This document shows positions 1 to 8,727 of a stretch of DNA of 64,000 nt, piece by piece. The stretch lies in NCBI GenBank assembly GCA_964251965.1, contig CAXULQ010000004.1:124001-188000 (forward strand). The letters are read 5' to 3'. Position 1 is the stretch's first letter. Each line of letters begins with the position of its first letter. The stretch comes from Mucilaginibacter_A sp964251965 (lineage in GTDB: Bacteria > Bacteroidota > Bacteroidia > Sphingobacteriales > Sphingobacteriaceae). Below the pieces are notes generated by a model. The model was given only the letters and a program-made list of their open reading frames with translations. It did no database searches and was not told the origin of the DNA. A program made the position numbers and the translations under genes.

Positions 1-1056
1 AAAGAAGGTGCGGCAGATTTTATGGTGAAACCCTGGCACAACGAAGTGCTGCTGAACGTGATTACTGAAGCTTTAGACAAGCGTTCCAAAGTAAAAACAA
101 CAACAACGTTTAATGTAGAAAGCAATTCCATTATCGGCAAAGAACTGCTGGGCGAATCCGAAATCATGCACAATATTTTCCACAAGATCGAAAAAATCGC
201 GCCAACGGATGCCAATATTTTAATTTTGGGCGAGAATGGCACCGGGAAAGACCTGATCGCGAAAGCCATCCACCAGCAATCGCTTCGTTCGGCAAAACCA
301 TATGTTAAGGTTGATGTGGGCGCGTTATCCGAAAACCTGTTTGAAAGCGAACTTTTCGGCCATAAAAAAGGTGCTTTTACCGATGCGCGCGAAGACCGGA
401 TCGGCCGTTTTGAAGCCGCCCACAACGGTACTTTATTTTTAGATGAGATCGGGAATATCGCTTTGCACCAGCAATCTAAATTATTAACGGTTTTGCAAAA
501 CCGGCAGGTAACCAAACTGGGCAGCAATCAATCTGTTGATATAAATATCAGGTTGATTTGTGCAACCAACGTTCCGCTTTCCGAATTGGCCAACGAAAGC
601 CGTTTCCGCCGGGATTTGATGTACCGCATCAACACCGTCGAAATTACCGTTCCGCCGCTGCGCAAACGCGGAAAAGATATTGAAGTGCTGGCCAATTATT
701 TCAGCAAATTGTACAGCACCAAATATCTGAAACCGGTTTTAGAACTGGAGCCGAAAGCCTTACTCAAACTACAGCAATATTATTTCCCGGGCAATGTGCG
801 CGAACTGCAATACATTATGGAACGCGCCGTCATCATGTCCGACGGACCGGTTTTGCGTGCCGATGAACTGATCTTTTCGCCCATCGAATCCGTGCACGAA
901 CCCGAGCAACCCGACGAACTGCGCCTCAGTTCCATCGAAAAAAACACCATTTTACGCGTGATAGAACTCCATAACGGCAACATCACCAAAGCCGCCAAAG
1001 AATTAGGTTTAACCCGGACGGCATTGTATAGGAGGTTGAGCAAGTATGAGATTTAG
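1..1056 (+). CDS. Sigma-54-dependent response regulator, NtrC family (5' end outside window)
   Basis: This is a two-component regulator that activates sigma-54 promoters after phosphorylation by a partner kinase. The reading frame is open from base 1, before the first ATG at 22; the first codons read KEGAADFMVKPW, the end of a receiver domain, so the true start lies left of the window. In the 351 visible residues the order is: end of receiver, AAA+ domain with Walker A GENGTGKD (about 77-84), the sigma-54 contact loop as GAFTDA (about 124-129), Walker B GTLFLDEIGN (about 143-152), and a C-terminal Fis-type helix-turn-helix ending LTRTALYRRLSKYEI. GAFTDA in place of GAFTGA is, as far as I recall, usual in Bacteroidota members. 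The histidine kinase gene follows 95 bp downstream on the same strand, so the two are probably a cognate pair. The target genes cannot be told from the sequence. Confidence 0.93.
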   Translation, partial: KEGAADFMVKPWHNEVLLNVITEALDKRSKVKTTTTFNVESNSIIGKELLGESEIMHNIFHKIEKIAPTDANILILGENGTGKDLIAKAIHQQSLRSAKPYVKVDVGALSENLFESELFGHKKGAFTDAREDRIGRFEAAHNGTLFLDEIGNIALHQQSKLLTVLQNRQVTKLGSNQSVDINIRLICATNVPLSELANESRFRRDLMYRINTVEITVPPLRKRGKDIEVLANYFSKLYSTKYLKPVLELEPKALLKLQQYYFPGNVRELQYIMERAVIMSDGPVLRADELIFSPIESVHEPEQPDELRLSSIEKNTILRVIELHNGNITKAAKELGLTRTALYRRLSKYEI

Positions 1057-1151
1057 GAGAAGCAGTCAGCTATCAGCTTTCAGCTATCAGCTAAATTTCC
1101 GACTTCTAATTCTGCCGAAAGCTGATTGCTAAAAGCTAAAAGCCCCAAAAA
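1057..1151. repeat. Dispersed intergenic repeat (AGCTGATTGCTAAAAGCT type)
   Basis: The gap between regulator and kinase is built from short repeats: CAGCTATCAG occurs twice at 1068-1092, and AGCTGATTGCTAAAAGCT lies at 1120-1137. The same 18-mer recurs at 61586-61603, 60 kb away. Repeats of this style are common between genes in Bacteroidota genomes; no function is evident. Confidence 0.7.
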
Positions 1152-2498
1152 ATGAAAACCCGCTGGCCAATCCTGTTCCGCATACTGTTTTTACCGGTAA
1201 CTTTTAGTTTGGCGGCTTACCTGGTTTTTCACCATTCTTACAGCCTTTTTTATGGCTTGCTGGTGCTGATCGTTTTCCAGTTGGCCGAACTGTACAACTT
1301 CCACCAAAAAATTTATCTTGAATTAGACCAGTTTGCAGAAGCCATCCGCTACCGCGATTTTTCCCGCCATTACAATACCAAAGGCTCAACTGTTGGTTTA
1401 GAAATGCTTCGTGTTGGTTTCAATACCGTAAACAACACGTTTAAAACCATTTCGCGCGAAAAGGAAACGCAGCACCAATATTTACAAAAGATTTTGGAAC
1501 TGGTTGGGACCGGGATTTTATCTTATGAAGACGAAACCGGTGAAGTAGTGTGGATGAACGAAACGCTGAAAACCATGCTTCTTTTACCGTATTTAAAAAA
1601 TATAAACGCCTTGCAAAAGCGCGATGAACATTTGTACCGGGAAGTCATCAGCCTTAAAAACAGCAACAGTGCTATTGTTACTTTGCTGCAAGGCCCACAA
1701 TCTTCCATCAAAGTGTTGTTATCGGCCACCAGTTTTCAGACCGAAGGCAAACGCTACAAATTACTGGCTTTACAAAATGTAAACGAGGCGTTGGACGAAA
1801 CCGAATCGCGCGCCTGGCAAAAGCTGCTGAGTGTGATGACGCACGAAATTATGAATTCCATTGCGCCGATTTCTTCGCTCGCCAATACCTTGAAAAACCG
1901 GTTGCAGGAAGCCAATGCTTCTTTTAGCACCCAAAAATCAGAATCTATTTTGCTGGAAGATTTGGAACTGGGCATCGAAACCATTCAGCGCAGGAGCGAA
2001 GGTTTGCTGAAGTTTGCCGAAACCTATCGCAACCTCAATAAAATCACCACTTTAAACGTTAAAAAAGTTTACGTGCGTGATCTGTTCGAGAGTTTGAATA
2101 CTTTGATGGAACCAACTTTAGACCAGAAAAATATCGGGCTGGACATCGTTTTAAAAGATCCGGGTTTAACGGTAGAAGTTGACCCGATGCTGATCGAGCA
2201 AGTGCTGATTAACCTTTTGGTGAATGCGATTGAAGCCGTAAAAGAACGGGAACATCCGCTGATCGTATTGTCCGGTTATATTTTAAACGATAAAAAAACC
2301 GTCATCAAAATAACCGATAACGGCACCGGCATGGCCGAAGATTTATTAGAGCAGATTTTTGTTCCCTTCTTCAGCACGAAAAAAAACGGCAGCGGCATTG
2401 GCCTAAGTTTATGCAAACAGATTATGCTGCTGCACAAAGCGCAAATCCAGGCACAATCGGTAGAAGGGCAAGGCACGGCGTTTTTATTGCAGTTTTAG
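1152..2498 (+). CDS. Sensor histidine kinase (NtrB-like partner of the sigma-54 regulator)
   Basis: Membrane-bound kinase of 448 residues, likely to phosphorylate the NtrC-type regulator encoded just upstream. Two hydrophobic segments lie in the first 50 residues with only a short turn between them, so there is little periplasmic sensor; a PAS-like region follows (roughly 95-210). The phospho-acceptor His is about residue 231 in SVMTHEIMNSIAPI. The HATPase domain shows the N box (NLLVNAIEA, about 355), G1 box DNGTGMAE (about 390) and G2 box GSGIGLSL near the C terminus. Input signal is unknown. The 12-bp word ATGCTTCTTTTA described in the findings occurs twice in this gene (1575 and 1915). 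Confidence 0.93.
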   Translation: MKTRWPILFRILFLPVTFSLAAYLVFHHSYSLFYGLLVLIVFQLAELYNFHQKIYLELDQFAEAIRYRDFSRHYNTKGSTVGLEMLRVGFNTVNNTFKTISREKETQHQYLQKILELVGTGILSYEDETGEVVWMNETLKTMLLLPYLKNINALQKRDEHLYREVISLKNSNSAIVTLLQGPQSSIKVLLSATSFQTEGKRYKLLALQNVNEALDETESRAWQKLLSVMTHEIMNSIAPISSLANTLKNRLQEANASFSTQKSESILLEDLELGIETIQRRSEGLLKFAETYRNLNKITTLNVKKVYVRDLFESLNTLMEPTLDQKNIGLDIVLKDPGLTVEVDPMLIEQVLINLLVNAIEAVKEREHPLIVLSGYILNDKKTVIKITDNGTGMAEDLLEQIFVPFFSTKKNGSGIGLSLCKQIMLLHKAQIQAQSVEGQGTAFLLQF

Positions 2499-2518
2499 CA
2501 TTAATAATAAAAAATTTT

Positions 2519-2998
2519 ATGAACAACGATCAATCTTTCAAACAACAACTGGCAGAACTTCTGCAAAAAAGCAACGCACATGCAGATTTTCAGCAAGCGA
2601 TAGCAGATTTAGATATTAAAAGCATAGGAACACAACTGCCGCACCTGCCGTACACCATTTGGCAACTGGTAGAACATATTCGAATAACGCAGCAAGATAT
2701 TCTGGATTTTTCGGAAAACAAGAACTACAAGGTTTTAAAGTGGCCCGAAGGTTATTGGCCCGTGGCAACAGCACCAGCAAACGCGCAGCAATGGGAGAAT
2801 ACGTTGACTGAAATTCAAAAAAGTTTAGGTGGTTTTACTGCTTTGATTACTAATGAGCATCAGGATTTATTACAGCCGTTTGTGCATGGAGAAGGCCAGA
2901 ATTTACTGCGGGAAGCGATTTTAATTATTGATCATTTAAGTTACCACACTGGTCAAATCGTTTTGATTAGACGTTTATTGGACAACTGGGAAGAATGA
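2519..2998 (+). CDS. DinB-like superfamily protein
   Basis: Predicted four-helix DinB/YfiT-fold protein of 159 residues. Members bind a metal through three histidines and often act as thiol-dependent S-transferases, but most are uncharacterised. Candidate ligands are H53 (LVEHIRITQQDIL), H139 and H143 (HLSYHTGQIV). The frame is open back into the histidine kinase gene, but the ATG at 2519 gives the normal family start and length and lies 20 bp after the kinase stop, so I use it. It may be cotranscribed with the two-component genes; a link in function is not evident. Confidence 0.82.
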   Translation: MNNDQSFKQQLAELLQKSNAHADFQQAIADLDIKSIGTQLPHLPYTIWQLVEHIRITQQDILDFSENKNYKVLKWPEGYWPVATAPANAQQWENTLTEIQKSLGGFTALITNEHQDLLQPFVHGEGQNLLREAILIIDHLSYHTGQIVLIRRLLDNWEE

Positions 2999-3070
2999 TT
3001 GATTTTTTGCTTAATGCAAATGCTCTCTTTTAAATAAATAGTACGGATAGGATCAGGGCTAAATCAGCAT

Positions 3071-3108
3071 AAAAAAAGCAGTACGGTAAAAATCGTACTG
3101 CTTTTTTT
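3071..3108. terminator. Bidirectional intrinsic terminator
   Basis: AAAAAAAGCAGTACG and CGTACTGCTTTTTTT form a perfect 15-bp stem with an 8-base loop, with T runs on both strands. It lies between the DinB-like gene and the convergent acidic-protein gene and can serve both. Confidence 0.9.
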
Positions 3109-3177
3109 GTAAAATCAATGCTAAGCATGCCTAAGCATGTGTAAAGGTATTTAACAAGCTTAAACTGCAAAGACTAA

Positions 3178-3768
3178 TCAATCATCTACTTTTTTCTGCG
3201 GATAATTTTCATCGCTTTCAATATCAGCAGGATTAGAAATTTCTTCGCTCGGTTGGTTTAAAGCTGAGTTTCCTAAACCTAAACTATGATGTTCCGTATT
3301 ACTGGCATCACGATTATTTTTTTGTTCCAGCTCAGTTGTGCCGAAATTTTGTCCGCCCATCGGTTCGCCTTCCAGTCCTTTAATACCGGCATCATGCACA
3401 GTTTTTTCATTCCCGATCCAGGTTTTTGTTAATTCCCTTTCCGTCGGGTCGTCACTGTTGGCATTAAAATTATCTTCGTCGTCCAGATTATCTTCGCCTA
3501 CGGTATCATCAAAATCCTCGTCGTTGTCGTTATCAAAATCATTGATTTCATCTGCTTCTTTCGGCAAATTATTGGTAGGGTTCATGGTAGTTGTACCATG
3601 GTCTCCATGCTCCAAATCGTCGTTTTTATCCACATCTGCTTGTGTAGTTTGCTTATTGCTGTAAGTTCCTCCTTCAAAAACAACCTTATTTTGATTTTGG
3701 TTATATTCTGATGTGCCCTTTAAATGATCTGACTGACCGTCTAAAGTATTATTATCGTGTCCGTTCAT
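3178..3768 (-). CDS. Acidic, Asn/Asp-rich hypothetical protein
   Basis: I do not recognise this 196-residue protein. It is strongly hydrophilic, rich in Asn, Asp, Glu and Gln, has no signal peptide or membrane segment, and holds an acidic centre (runs such as DFDNDNDEDFDD, about residues 76-87). There is no cysteine. The composition suggests an intrinsically disordered cytoplasmic protein. Stress- or desiccation-related proteins in this phylum can look like this, but that is only a guess. It stands alone, with a strong terminator beyond its 3' end. Confidence 0.72.
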   Translation of the reverse strand: MNGHDNNTLDGQSDHLKGTSEYNQNQNKVVFEGGTYSNKQTTQADVDKNDDLEHGDHGTTTMNPTNNLPKEADEINDFDNDNDEDFDDTVGEDNLDDEDNFNANSDDPTERELTKTWIGNEKTVHDAGIKGLEGEPMGGQNFGTTELEQKNNRDASNTEHHSLGLGNSALNQPSEEISNPADIESDENYPQKKVDD

Positions 3769-3838
3769 AAATACAATTTTAAGTTTATGTTCGAGAAGAA
3801 CACGCCAGCATTAAAGTTGTTTATAAGAAAATGTATGA

Positions 3839-3850
3839 TAAAAGAAGCAC
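3839..3850 (+). repeat. Variant copy of the dispersed 12-mer (TAAAAGAAGCAC)
   Basis: One-base variant of TAAAAGAAGCAT in the gap upstream of the acidic-protein gene. The rest of this gap (about 3880-3945) is a dispersed repeat of the CAACTTAAAACTGGCAAC type. Confidence 0.55.
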
Positions 3851-3945
3851 CGGGGGAGATGTTTGAAAGTTTGAAAGACCGGAAGCTGGGAGGCTAATGG
3901 CTCAACTGACAACTTAAAACTGGCAACCCGCAACAGAAAACCTTT

Positions 3946-4719
3946 TTAACTATAAATTTTCATACTTGTACGCTCAACCAATACTTTCGGTAACAACCAA
4001 CTTGCAAAAGCGCCAAGCTTGTTCACTGTACCGGCAATAACTTCTGGTTTTTTTTGAAACATGGCTTTTACGGCTATTTTAGCAACCGATTCCGGTGTCA
4101 TGTTCACTTGTTTGGCCGCTTTTAAGCCTTTTGGGCCAAGTTGCGCCCGAACAACAAAATCTGTATCGGTTGCACCTGGGGAAACACAGGTAACAGAAAC
4201 GGTTGTATGTCTTAATTCCTGATGCAGGCCGCGGCTAAAACTCAGCAAAAAAGCTTTACTTGCCGCATAAAGAGCTAATTTGGGAACAGATTGGTAAGCC
4301 GCAGAACTGGCCGTATTTAAAATATAAGCTTGAGGCTGCAACAAAAGTTGAGGTAAAAACAGTTGGGTTAAAGTAACCGGAACCAGCATGTTTAACTGTA
4401 ACATGTTTAGGTTTTCGGCCAAAGTATATTTATCGAAAGGGCCACTTAAACCATAACCTGCATTATTGACCAAAATATTTACACCGTAGTTATTTTCTAA
4501 ACACCAGTTGTGAACTTTTTGGGCTGCACCTGCTTCCGATAAATCAATTGCGAAATATGCTGTTTTTACCCCATATTTTTTGGAGAGAAGCGCGGCAGCT
4601 TGTTCCAGCATTTCGCCAGAACGTGCAATCAATAGTAAATCGCTTTTGCCTTCGGCCAGTTCCTGGGCTATTGCTTTACCGATACCTTTGCTGGCACCTG
4701 TTATTAATGCGTAGGCCAT
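3946..4719 (-). CDS. Short-chain dehydrogenase/reductase (SDR)
   Basis: NAD(P)-dependent oxidoreductase of 257 residues, substrate unknown. The Rossmann glycine motif TGASKGIG is at 7-14, NNAG at 85-88, and the catalytic set is Ser138/139, Tyr151 and Lys155 (YAASK). The sequence is of the classical SDR type close to DltE/YqjQ-like reductases. The gene lies 57 bp downstream of the PhyH-family gene on the same strand; a hairpin sits in the gap, so the two may be cotranscribed with attenuation between them. Confidence 0.9.
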   Translation of the reverse strand: MAYALITGASKGIGKAIAQELAEGKSDLLLIARSGEMLEQAAALLSKKYGVKTAYFAIDLSEAGAAQKVHNWCLENNYGVNILVNNAGYGLSGPFDKYTLAENLNMLQLNMLVPVTLTQLFLPQLLLQPQAYILNTASSAAYQSVPKLALYAASKAFLLSFSRGLHQELRHTTVSVTCVSPGATDTDFVVRAQLGPKGLKAAKQVNMTPESVAKIAVKAMFQKKPEVIAGTVNKLGAFASWLLPKVLVERTSMKIYS

Positions 4720-4732
4720 AGTGTTTAAATTA

Positions 4733-4759
4733 AAATGGCTGGTTTTGTGCCAGCCATTT
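4733..4759 (-). terminator. Intergenic hairpin between PhyH and SDR genes
   Basis: AAATGGCTGG (4733-4742) and CCAGCCATTT (4750-4759) form a perfect 10-bp stem with a 7-base loop. Read on the minus strand it is followed by an A/T-rich tail but no clean T run. It could be a partial terminator or mRNA-stabilising stem between the two genes. Confidence 0.55.
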
Positions 4760-4776
4760 GTATCGAATTGTTTTTG

Positions 4777-5592
4777 TTAAAACTTTACTTTAGAAATAAA
4801 ATGATGATAAAAAGGAGTTTTGCTTTTATCATGTTTAGGCATAATTTTGCCGGTAATAATAGGGATATACATTACCCGGCGCCTGCTTTTGATACCTGTA
4901 AAAGGTGATTGTTGTACACGGTGCCATAACCGGCCGTCATGAACGGTCAGATCACCGGCGTTAATGTCGATTCCGGTTTCCTGCGGGTCAGGATTGTTAT
5001 CTACAAAATATTTTTTAGCAAACAAAAGTTTCAGCATTCCTTGTTTATGTGTACCAGGCAAAACACGTAAGCCGCCATTTTCCATCGGGCAATCGTCTAA
5101 ATGGATACCTACGTTTAACATTGGCATAATACGTTGGCCAAGGAAGATATCGCGTGGGCTATCTGTATGCCAGCCCATTTGCGAAAACTTGCTGTCTGGT
5201 GTTTTAAAATACTGGTTAACTACCAAACCATCTTTTTCATTCTCGCCAATTCGTCCTTCATAAGGCGTTACCAGTTCGGTTAAAGCTTTAAAACGCGGGT
5301 CTTTTAAAAATTCGTGCAAAATTGCGTTGTGCAGAGAAGAAAAGCAAAGCCGTTGGATGATCGTGTCTCCGTTTTCATTTTTACCAAATTTTAAAGGTAT
5401 TCCGTTCACTTTTTCACGGCCTTCGGCAATCCAGGTTTGTTGTAAAGTATTGATCTCTTTTAAAAGTACTTCAACCGTATTTTTAGTGATGAAATTCCTG
5501 AAAACGATTACACCGTTTTTATCGAAAAAACTTAGTTGCTCTGGTGTTAGTTTTTTTTCGAGGGTGAAATCAGGGCATTCAAGTTTTATCAT
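4777..5592 (-). CDS. Phytanoyl-CoA dioxygenase (PhyH) family protein
   Basis: Fe(II)/2-oxoglutarate-dependent oxygenase of 271 residues, which would hydroxylate an unknown small substrate. The metal triad is visible: His142 and Asp144 in GWHTDSPRD, and His224 in GRLWHRV. An Arg-rich stretch at 236-239 (SRRRVMYIP) is placed to bind the 2-oxoglutarate carboxylate. Length fits the family. It probably heads a two-gene transcript with the downstream SDR, which would be consistent with oxidative modification of a lipid or secondary metabolite; that is inference. Confidence 0.85.
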   Translation of the reverse strand: MIKLECPDFTLEKKLTPEQLSFFDKNGVIVFRNFITKNTVEVLLKEINTLQQTWIAEGREKVNGIPLKFGKNENGDTIIQRLCFSSLHNAILHEFLKDPRFKALTELVTPYEGRIGENEKDGLVVNQYFKTPDSKFSQMGWHTDSPRDIFLGQRIMPMLNVGIHLDDCPMENGGLRVLPGTHKQGMLKLLFAKKYFVDNNPDPQETGIDINAGDLTVHDGRLWHRVQQSPFTGIKSRRRVMYIPIITGKIMPKHDKSKTPFYHHFISKVKF

Positions 5593-5674
5593 TCTATTCG
5601 TGTTAGAAAAGCTTAAAAACCAGTTTTTTATACAAATATTAATTTTATAAAAAGCGTAAAGTTTTTAATGGTTT

Positions 5675-5682
5675 CAAATCTA
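5675..5682 (-). promoter_or_regulatory. Candidate -7 element of the PhyH gene
   Basis: On the minus strand the bases read TAGATTTG, matching the Bacteroidota TAnnTTTG -7 consensus, about 83 bp upstream of the PhyH start. I see no convincing -33 TTG at the expected distance, so support is partial. Confidence 0.4.
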
Positions 5683-5786
5683 ATTAAAATTGGTTTAACG
5701 TGTTAAATCTAACCTTTTATACTTATAATTTTTACAATCGCATTTCAAATAATATTTTTTCAAGTTAATATTTTTGAATCGGAAGG

Positions 5787-6434
5787 TTAATAATTAACTA
5801 TTTTTTTTGATAAGTTGTAAAGTAAATAAGTAAAGAACGGTGCTGCCACAACATCTATTGTATAATGCACATGCTGCACCAATAACAATATGGCGATAGC
5901 AACAGTAGCAAACAAAGCAAATGCCTTGTCGTATTTATTTTTCATACATAAAAAAATAAGGAACATCGTGGCCGTGTGCCCGGAGTAAAACAAATCCTTG
6001 GTGATTAATTGGTTGCCATAGAAAAAATTAATAATCGGATCGTGCAGGTTAATAAGACCTTTCGGCAAATTTAAAGGCACTAAACTTATACTGATAACCC
6101 TGGAAATTAGCAGTAACAAGTATGTGCAGCCGAAAACTATTAAAAAACGAGGGTTTTGCGCGGCACGCCAAACGGTGAGTATAATCATGCTCCACAAAAT
6201 ACAAAACACGGGTATGGAAACATCATATTGCGGTATAAAGTTCAAAACCCAGTCGTTTAATTCAATGCCGTTTCTGTGCTGTATAAGGTTAAAGAAAAAA
6301 GGATTAAACAACGCAACTAAAAGCAGCGTGACCAATACCGTAGCAAGTCTTTTTCTAAAAGCGGAAAGCCTCCATTCTTCGATCCATTTTTGTTTATATG
6401 AAGTAGCTGTTAAGTTTAGGTTATCAATTTCCAT
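5787..6434 (-). CDS. PAP2-like membrane phosphatase (PAP2_C / sphingomyelin synthase-like)
   Basis: Integral membrane protein of 215 residues with about six hydrophobic segments. It carries the lipid-phosphatase histidine motifs SGHTATMFL (about 150) and HVHYTIDVVAAP (about 185), which match the PAP2_C branch (sphingomyelin synthase-like) more than bacterial PgpB. The expected role is phosphotransfer or dephosphorylation on a lipid or isoprenoid phosphate at the inner membrane. Sphingobacteria make sphingolipids, so a phospho-sphingolipid role is possible but unproved. The gene stands alone. Confidence 0.8.
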   Translation of the reverse strand: MEIDNLNLTATSYKQKWIEEWRLSAFRKRLATVLVTLLLVALFNPFFFNLIQHRNGIELNDWVLNFIPQYDVSIPVFCILWSMIILTVWRAAQNPRFLIVFGCTYLLLLISRVISISLVPLNLPKGLINLHDPIINFFYGNQLITKDLFYSGHTATMFLIFLCMKNKYDKAFALFATVAIAILLLVQHVHYTIDVVAAPFFTYLLYNLSKKIVNY

Positions 6435-6539
6435 TCGCGTTGTAAACTTACAGCGTTTTTTGTTTACCGTGCAAGCGAAAAGTTTACTTCAGTAAATAGT
6501 TTACCGTAAGCTGTTGGAGCAGGTTTGAAATTGATAGGA

Positions 6540-6632
6540 GCCTCACCCTAAGTCCCTCTCCAAAAGAGAGGGACTTGAGAACCGCAGCAGCTAACTCCCT
6601 CTCCCATGGAGAGGGTCGGGGTGAGGCTTTTT
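6540..6632. repeat. Interspersed inverted repeat (CCTCACCC...GGGGTGAGG)
   Basis: The left arm reads GCCTCACCCTAAGTCCCTCT and the right arm ends with GGGTCGGGGTGAGGC; inner pieces (TCCAAAAGAGAGGGAC, CTCCCTCTCCCATGGAGAGG) also fold back. The whole unit is about 93 bp. Units of this kind are spread between genes in many Bacteroidota and some other bacteria. It lies between the convergent-to-divergent PAP2 and amidase genes and has no ORF. Confidence 0.85.
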
Positions 6633-6657
6633 ATTGGATTTAGGTAATGTCTGCCCG

Positions 6658-6669
6658 ATGCTTCTTTTA
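6658..6669 (-). repeat. Dispersed 12-mer, ATGCTTCTTTTA
   Basis: Exact copy of the word TAAAAGAAGCAT on the minus strand, a few bases beyond the 3' end of the omega-amidase gene. Confidence 0.75.
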
Positions 6670-6680
6670 CAGCACAAAAA

Positions 6681-7460
6681 TTAGGATAACAATTTAAAAC
6701 CATCTGCATCCTTCAAGAACGGAAACAAACGCCTGTTTTTAGTTAATTCTTCTGCTGAAACGGAAAAGGTGTAAACATCTTCCTCGTCCCTTTTGTAATA
6801 AACCACATTGCCGCCGGGATCGATGCAGGAAGAATCCCCGGAATGATAAACTTCATTGCCATCGTATCCAACGCGGTTTACGGCAATAACGTAAGCCTGG
6901 TTTTCAACCGCCCTTGCCGGGATTAAAGTGCGCCAGTGCAAAGCGCGTTTCTCCGGCCAGTTGGCCACCACAATCAACAAATCATAAGCTGCATCCAGGT
7001 TTCTCGCCCAAACCGGGAAACGCAGGTCATAGCAAATCATCGGACAAATTTTCCAGCCTTTCAGTTCCACAATCAAACGTTCTTTTCCGGCCGTAAAGGT
7101 TTCGTGTTCTTTGCCCATCGTAAACAAATGCCGTTTGTCGTATTGCGAAAAAGTACCGTCGGCCTGCATCCAGATCAGCCGGTTGTAGTAACTGCCATTC
7201 TCCGAAATTATCAAACTGCCCGTAACCACGCATTTATATTTTTGGGCGATATCCTTCATCCAGCCCATGGTTTTACCGTTCATAGGCTCTGCGAGGGAAG
7301 TATTTATGGTGAAACCCGTGTTAAACATTTCCGGTAAAATAATCAGTTCGGTATTTTCACGGATACCTGAAGACAGCCGCAACCCGATATTTTTCAGGTT
7401 CTGATCAATGTTCTCCCAAAATAAATAGCCCTGAAAAACAGTTACTTTTAAATTTTCCAT
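6681..7460 (-). CDS. Nitrilase-superfamily amidohydrolase, omega-amidase type
   Basis: Carbon-nitrogen hydrolase of about 259 residues, resembling YafV/NIT2 omega-amidases, which hydrolyse alpha-ketoglutaramate or alpha-ketosuccinamate to the keto acid and ammonia. Counting from the longest start at 7469, the catalytic triad is Glu47 (LPEMFNTG), Lys112 (YDKRHLF) and Cys146 (ICYDLRFP). I prefer the ATG at 7460 (MENLKVTVFQG), which begins directly at the first beta strand. The aminotransferase gene lies 35-44 bp upstream on the same strand. A transaminase of the YbdL/glutamine transaminase K kind yields exactly the 2-keto amide this enzyme removes, so the pair probably works as one pathway in methionine or glutamine metabolism. 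Confidence 0.88.
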   Translation of the reverse strand: MENLKVTVFQGYLFWENIDQNLKNIGLRLSSGIRENTELIILPEMFNTGFTINTSLAEPMNGKTMGWMKDIAQKYKCVVTGSLIISENGSYYNRLIWMQADGTFSQYDKRHLFTMGKEHETFTAGKERLIVELKGWKICPMICYDLRFPVWARNLDAAYDLLIVVANWPEKRALHWRTLIPARAVENQAYVIAVNRVGYDGNEVYHSGDSSCIDPGGNVVYYKRDEEDVYTFSVSAEELTKNRRLFPFLKDADGFKLLS

Positions 7461-7504
7461 AATGTACACAACTAAATGCAGGCAAATAATTTTAAGGCTT
7501 CGGG

Positions 7505-8650
7505 TTATACTTTTAACAACTGGTCAATGGCTTTGGCTAATGTTTCCTGCTTTTTGGCGAAACAAAACCGCAGGATGCCGAAATCATTTTTTTTAGAATA
7601 GAAGGCAGAATTAGGAACGGCTGCTACGCCAACTTCTTCAATCAGCCGCTTGGCAAACAATAAATCATTTTCTTCGGAAAGATGGCTGTAATTTACGGAT
7701 TGAAAATAAGAACCGGCACAAGGCAGCAATTTAAAACGCGAACTTGCTAAGCCGGTACGGAAGTAATCCCGTTTTTGCTGATAAAAATCCGCCAAACCCA
7801 GGTATGCTTCTTTTACCTGCAAAAATTCGGCAAGCGCGTGTTGCATAGGCGTGTTCACCGAAAAAACGTTGAACTGGTGTACTTTCCTAAACTCGTTCGT
7901 CAGCCACGCCGGTGCCATACAATAACCGATTTTCCAACCGGTAATATGAAAAAGCTTGCCAAAAGAAGCACAGATTATACTGCGTTCGGCCAGTTCCGGG
8001 TAACGCGCCATGCTGCGGTGCGGCTGCCCATCGAAAATAATATGCTCGTAAACCTCATCGCTCAAAATCAAAATATCGGTATTACTGGTAAGGCTGATTA
8101 GTTCGCGGATATCCTCCTCCTGCAAAACCGTACCGGTTGGGTTATGCGGTGAATTAAGGACGATCATTTTGGTGCGGGAAGAAACCAGCCGCCGCACCAA
8201 GTTCCAGTTGATGCGGTAATCGGGCGGTTCCAGTTCCATCCGTTTCACTACGCCGCCCATTAACCGGATGGCCGGCGCATAACAATCATAAGCAGGTTCA
8301 AAAATAATCACTTCATCATTCGGGTGGATGGTAGCGCAAATGGCCGTAAAAATAGCCTGCGTACCGCCGGCAGTAACCGTAATTTCGTTTTCGGGATGGT
8401 AGGTTGCCCCGTAAAGCCCTTGCGTTTTGGCACAAATTGCTTCCCGTAAAGCCAAAATACCAGGCATTGGCGCATATTGGTTTTGGCCTTGCTGCATGGC
8501 TTTGTTTACAAGGTTTACCAGTTTGGGCGAACAGTCAAAATCAGGAAAGCCCTGCGATAAATTGATAGCCCCGGCTTGTTGCGCCAGGGCAGACATCACC
8601 GTAAAAATAGTAGTACCGGTTTGCGGAAGTTTGGATTGAAAAGAAATCAT
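7505..8650 (-). CDS. Pyridoxal-phosphate aminotransferase, methionine/kynurenine type (YbdL-like)
   Basis: Class I/II aminotransferase of 381 residues. The N terminus (INLSQGFPDFDCSP) and spacing fit the YbdL/KAT group, which transaminates methionine, glutamine and aromatic amino acids. PLP contacts visible are Asn170 (SPHNPTG), Asp198 and Tyr201 (SDEVYEH) and the Schiff-base Lys232 (SFGKLFHITGWK). It precedes the omega-amidase gene, which would pull the glutamine-dependent reaction forward. The dispersed 12-mer ATGCTTCTTTTA is inside the gene at 7804. Confidence 0.9.
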   Translation of the reverse strand: MISFQSKLPQTGTTIFTVMSALAQQAGAINLSQGFPDFDCSPKLVNLVNKAMQQGQNQYAPMPGILALREAICAKTQGLYGATYHPENEITVTAGGTQAIFTAICATIHPNDEVIIFEPAYDCYAPAIRLMGGVVKRMELEPPDYRINWNLVRRLVSSRTKMIVLNSPHNPTGTVLQEEDIRELISLTSNTDILILSDEVYEHIIFDGQPHRSMARYPELAERSIICASFGKLFHITGWKIGYCMAPAWLTNEFRKVHQFNVFSVNTPMQHALAEFLQVKEAYLGLADFYQQKRDYFRTGLASSRFKLLPCAGSYFQSVNYSHLSEENDLLFAKRLIEEVGVAAVPNSAFYSKKNDFGILRFCFAKKQETLAKAIDQLLKV

Positions 8651-8727
8651 CGATGGCGAAAATAATTATTTCTGCCCAGATTACTTCAGCTTAAAAAAAA
8701 GGGAAAAATAAAAGGGTAAATTTGGAC

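Noticed and set aside
22..1056. GAFTDA as a broken sigma-54 contact loop
   Set aside because: From memory this variant is common in functional-looking Bacteroidota regulators; not evidence of damage.
2411..2518. Upstream extension of the DinB-fold ORF into the kinase gene
   Set aside because: The family starts at the ATG at 2519; the upstream part merely reads the kinase in another frame.
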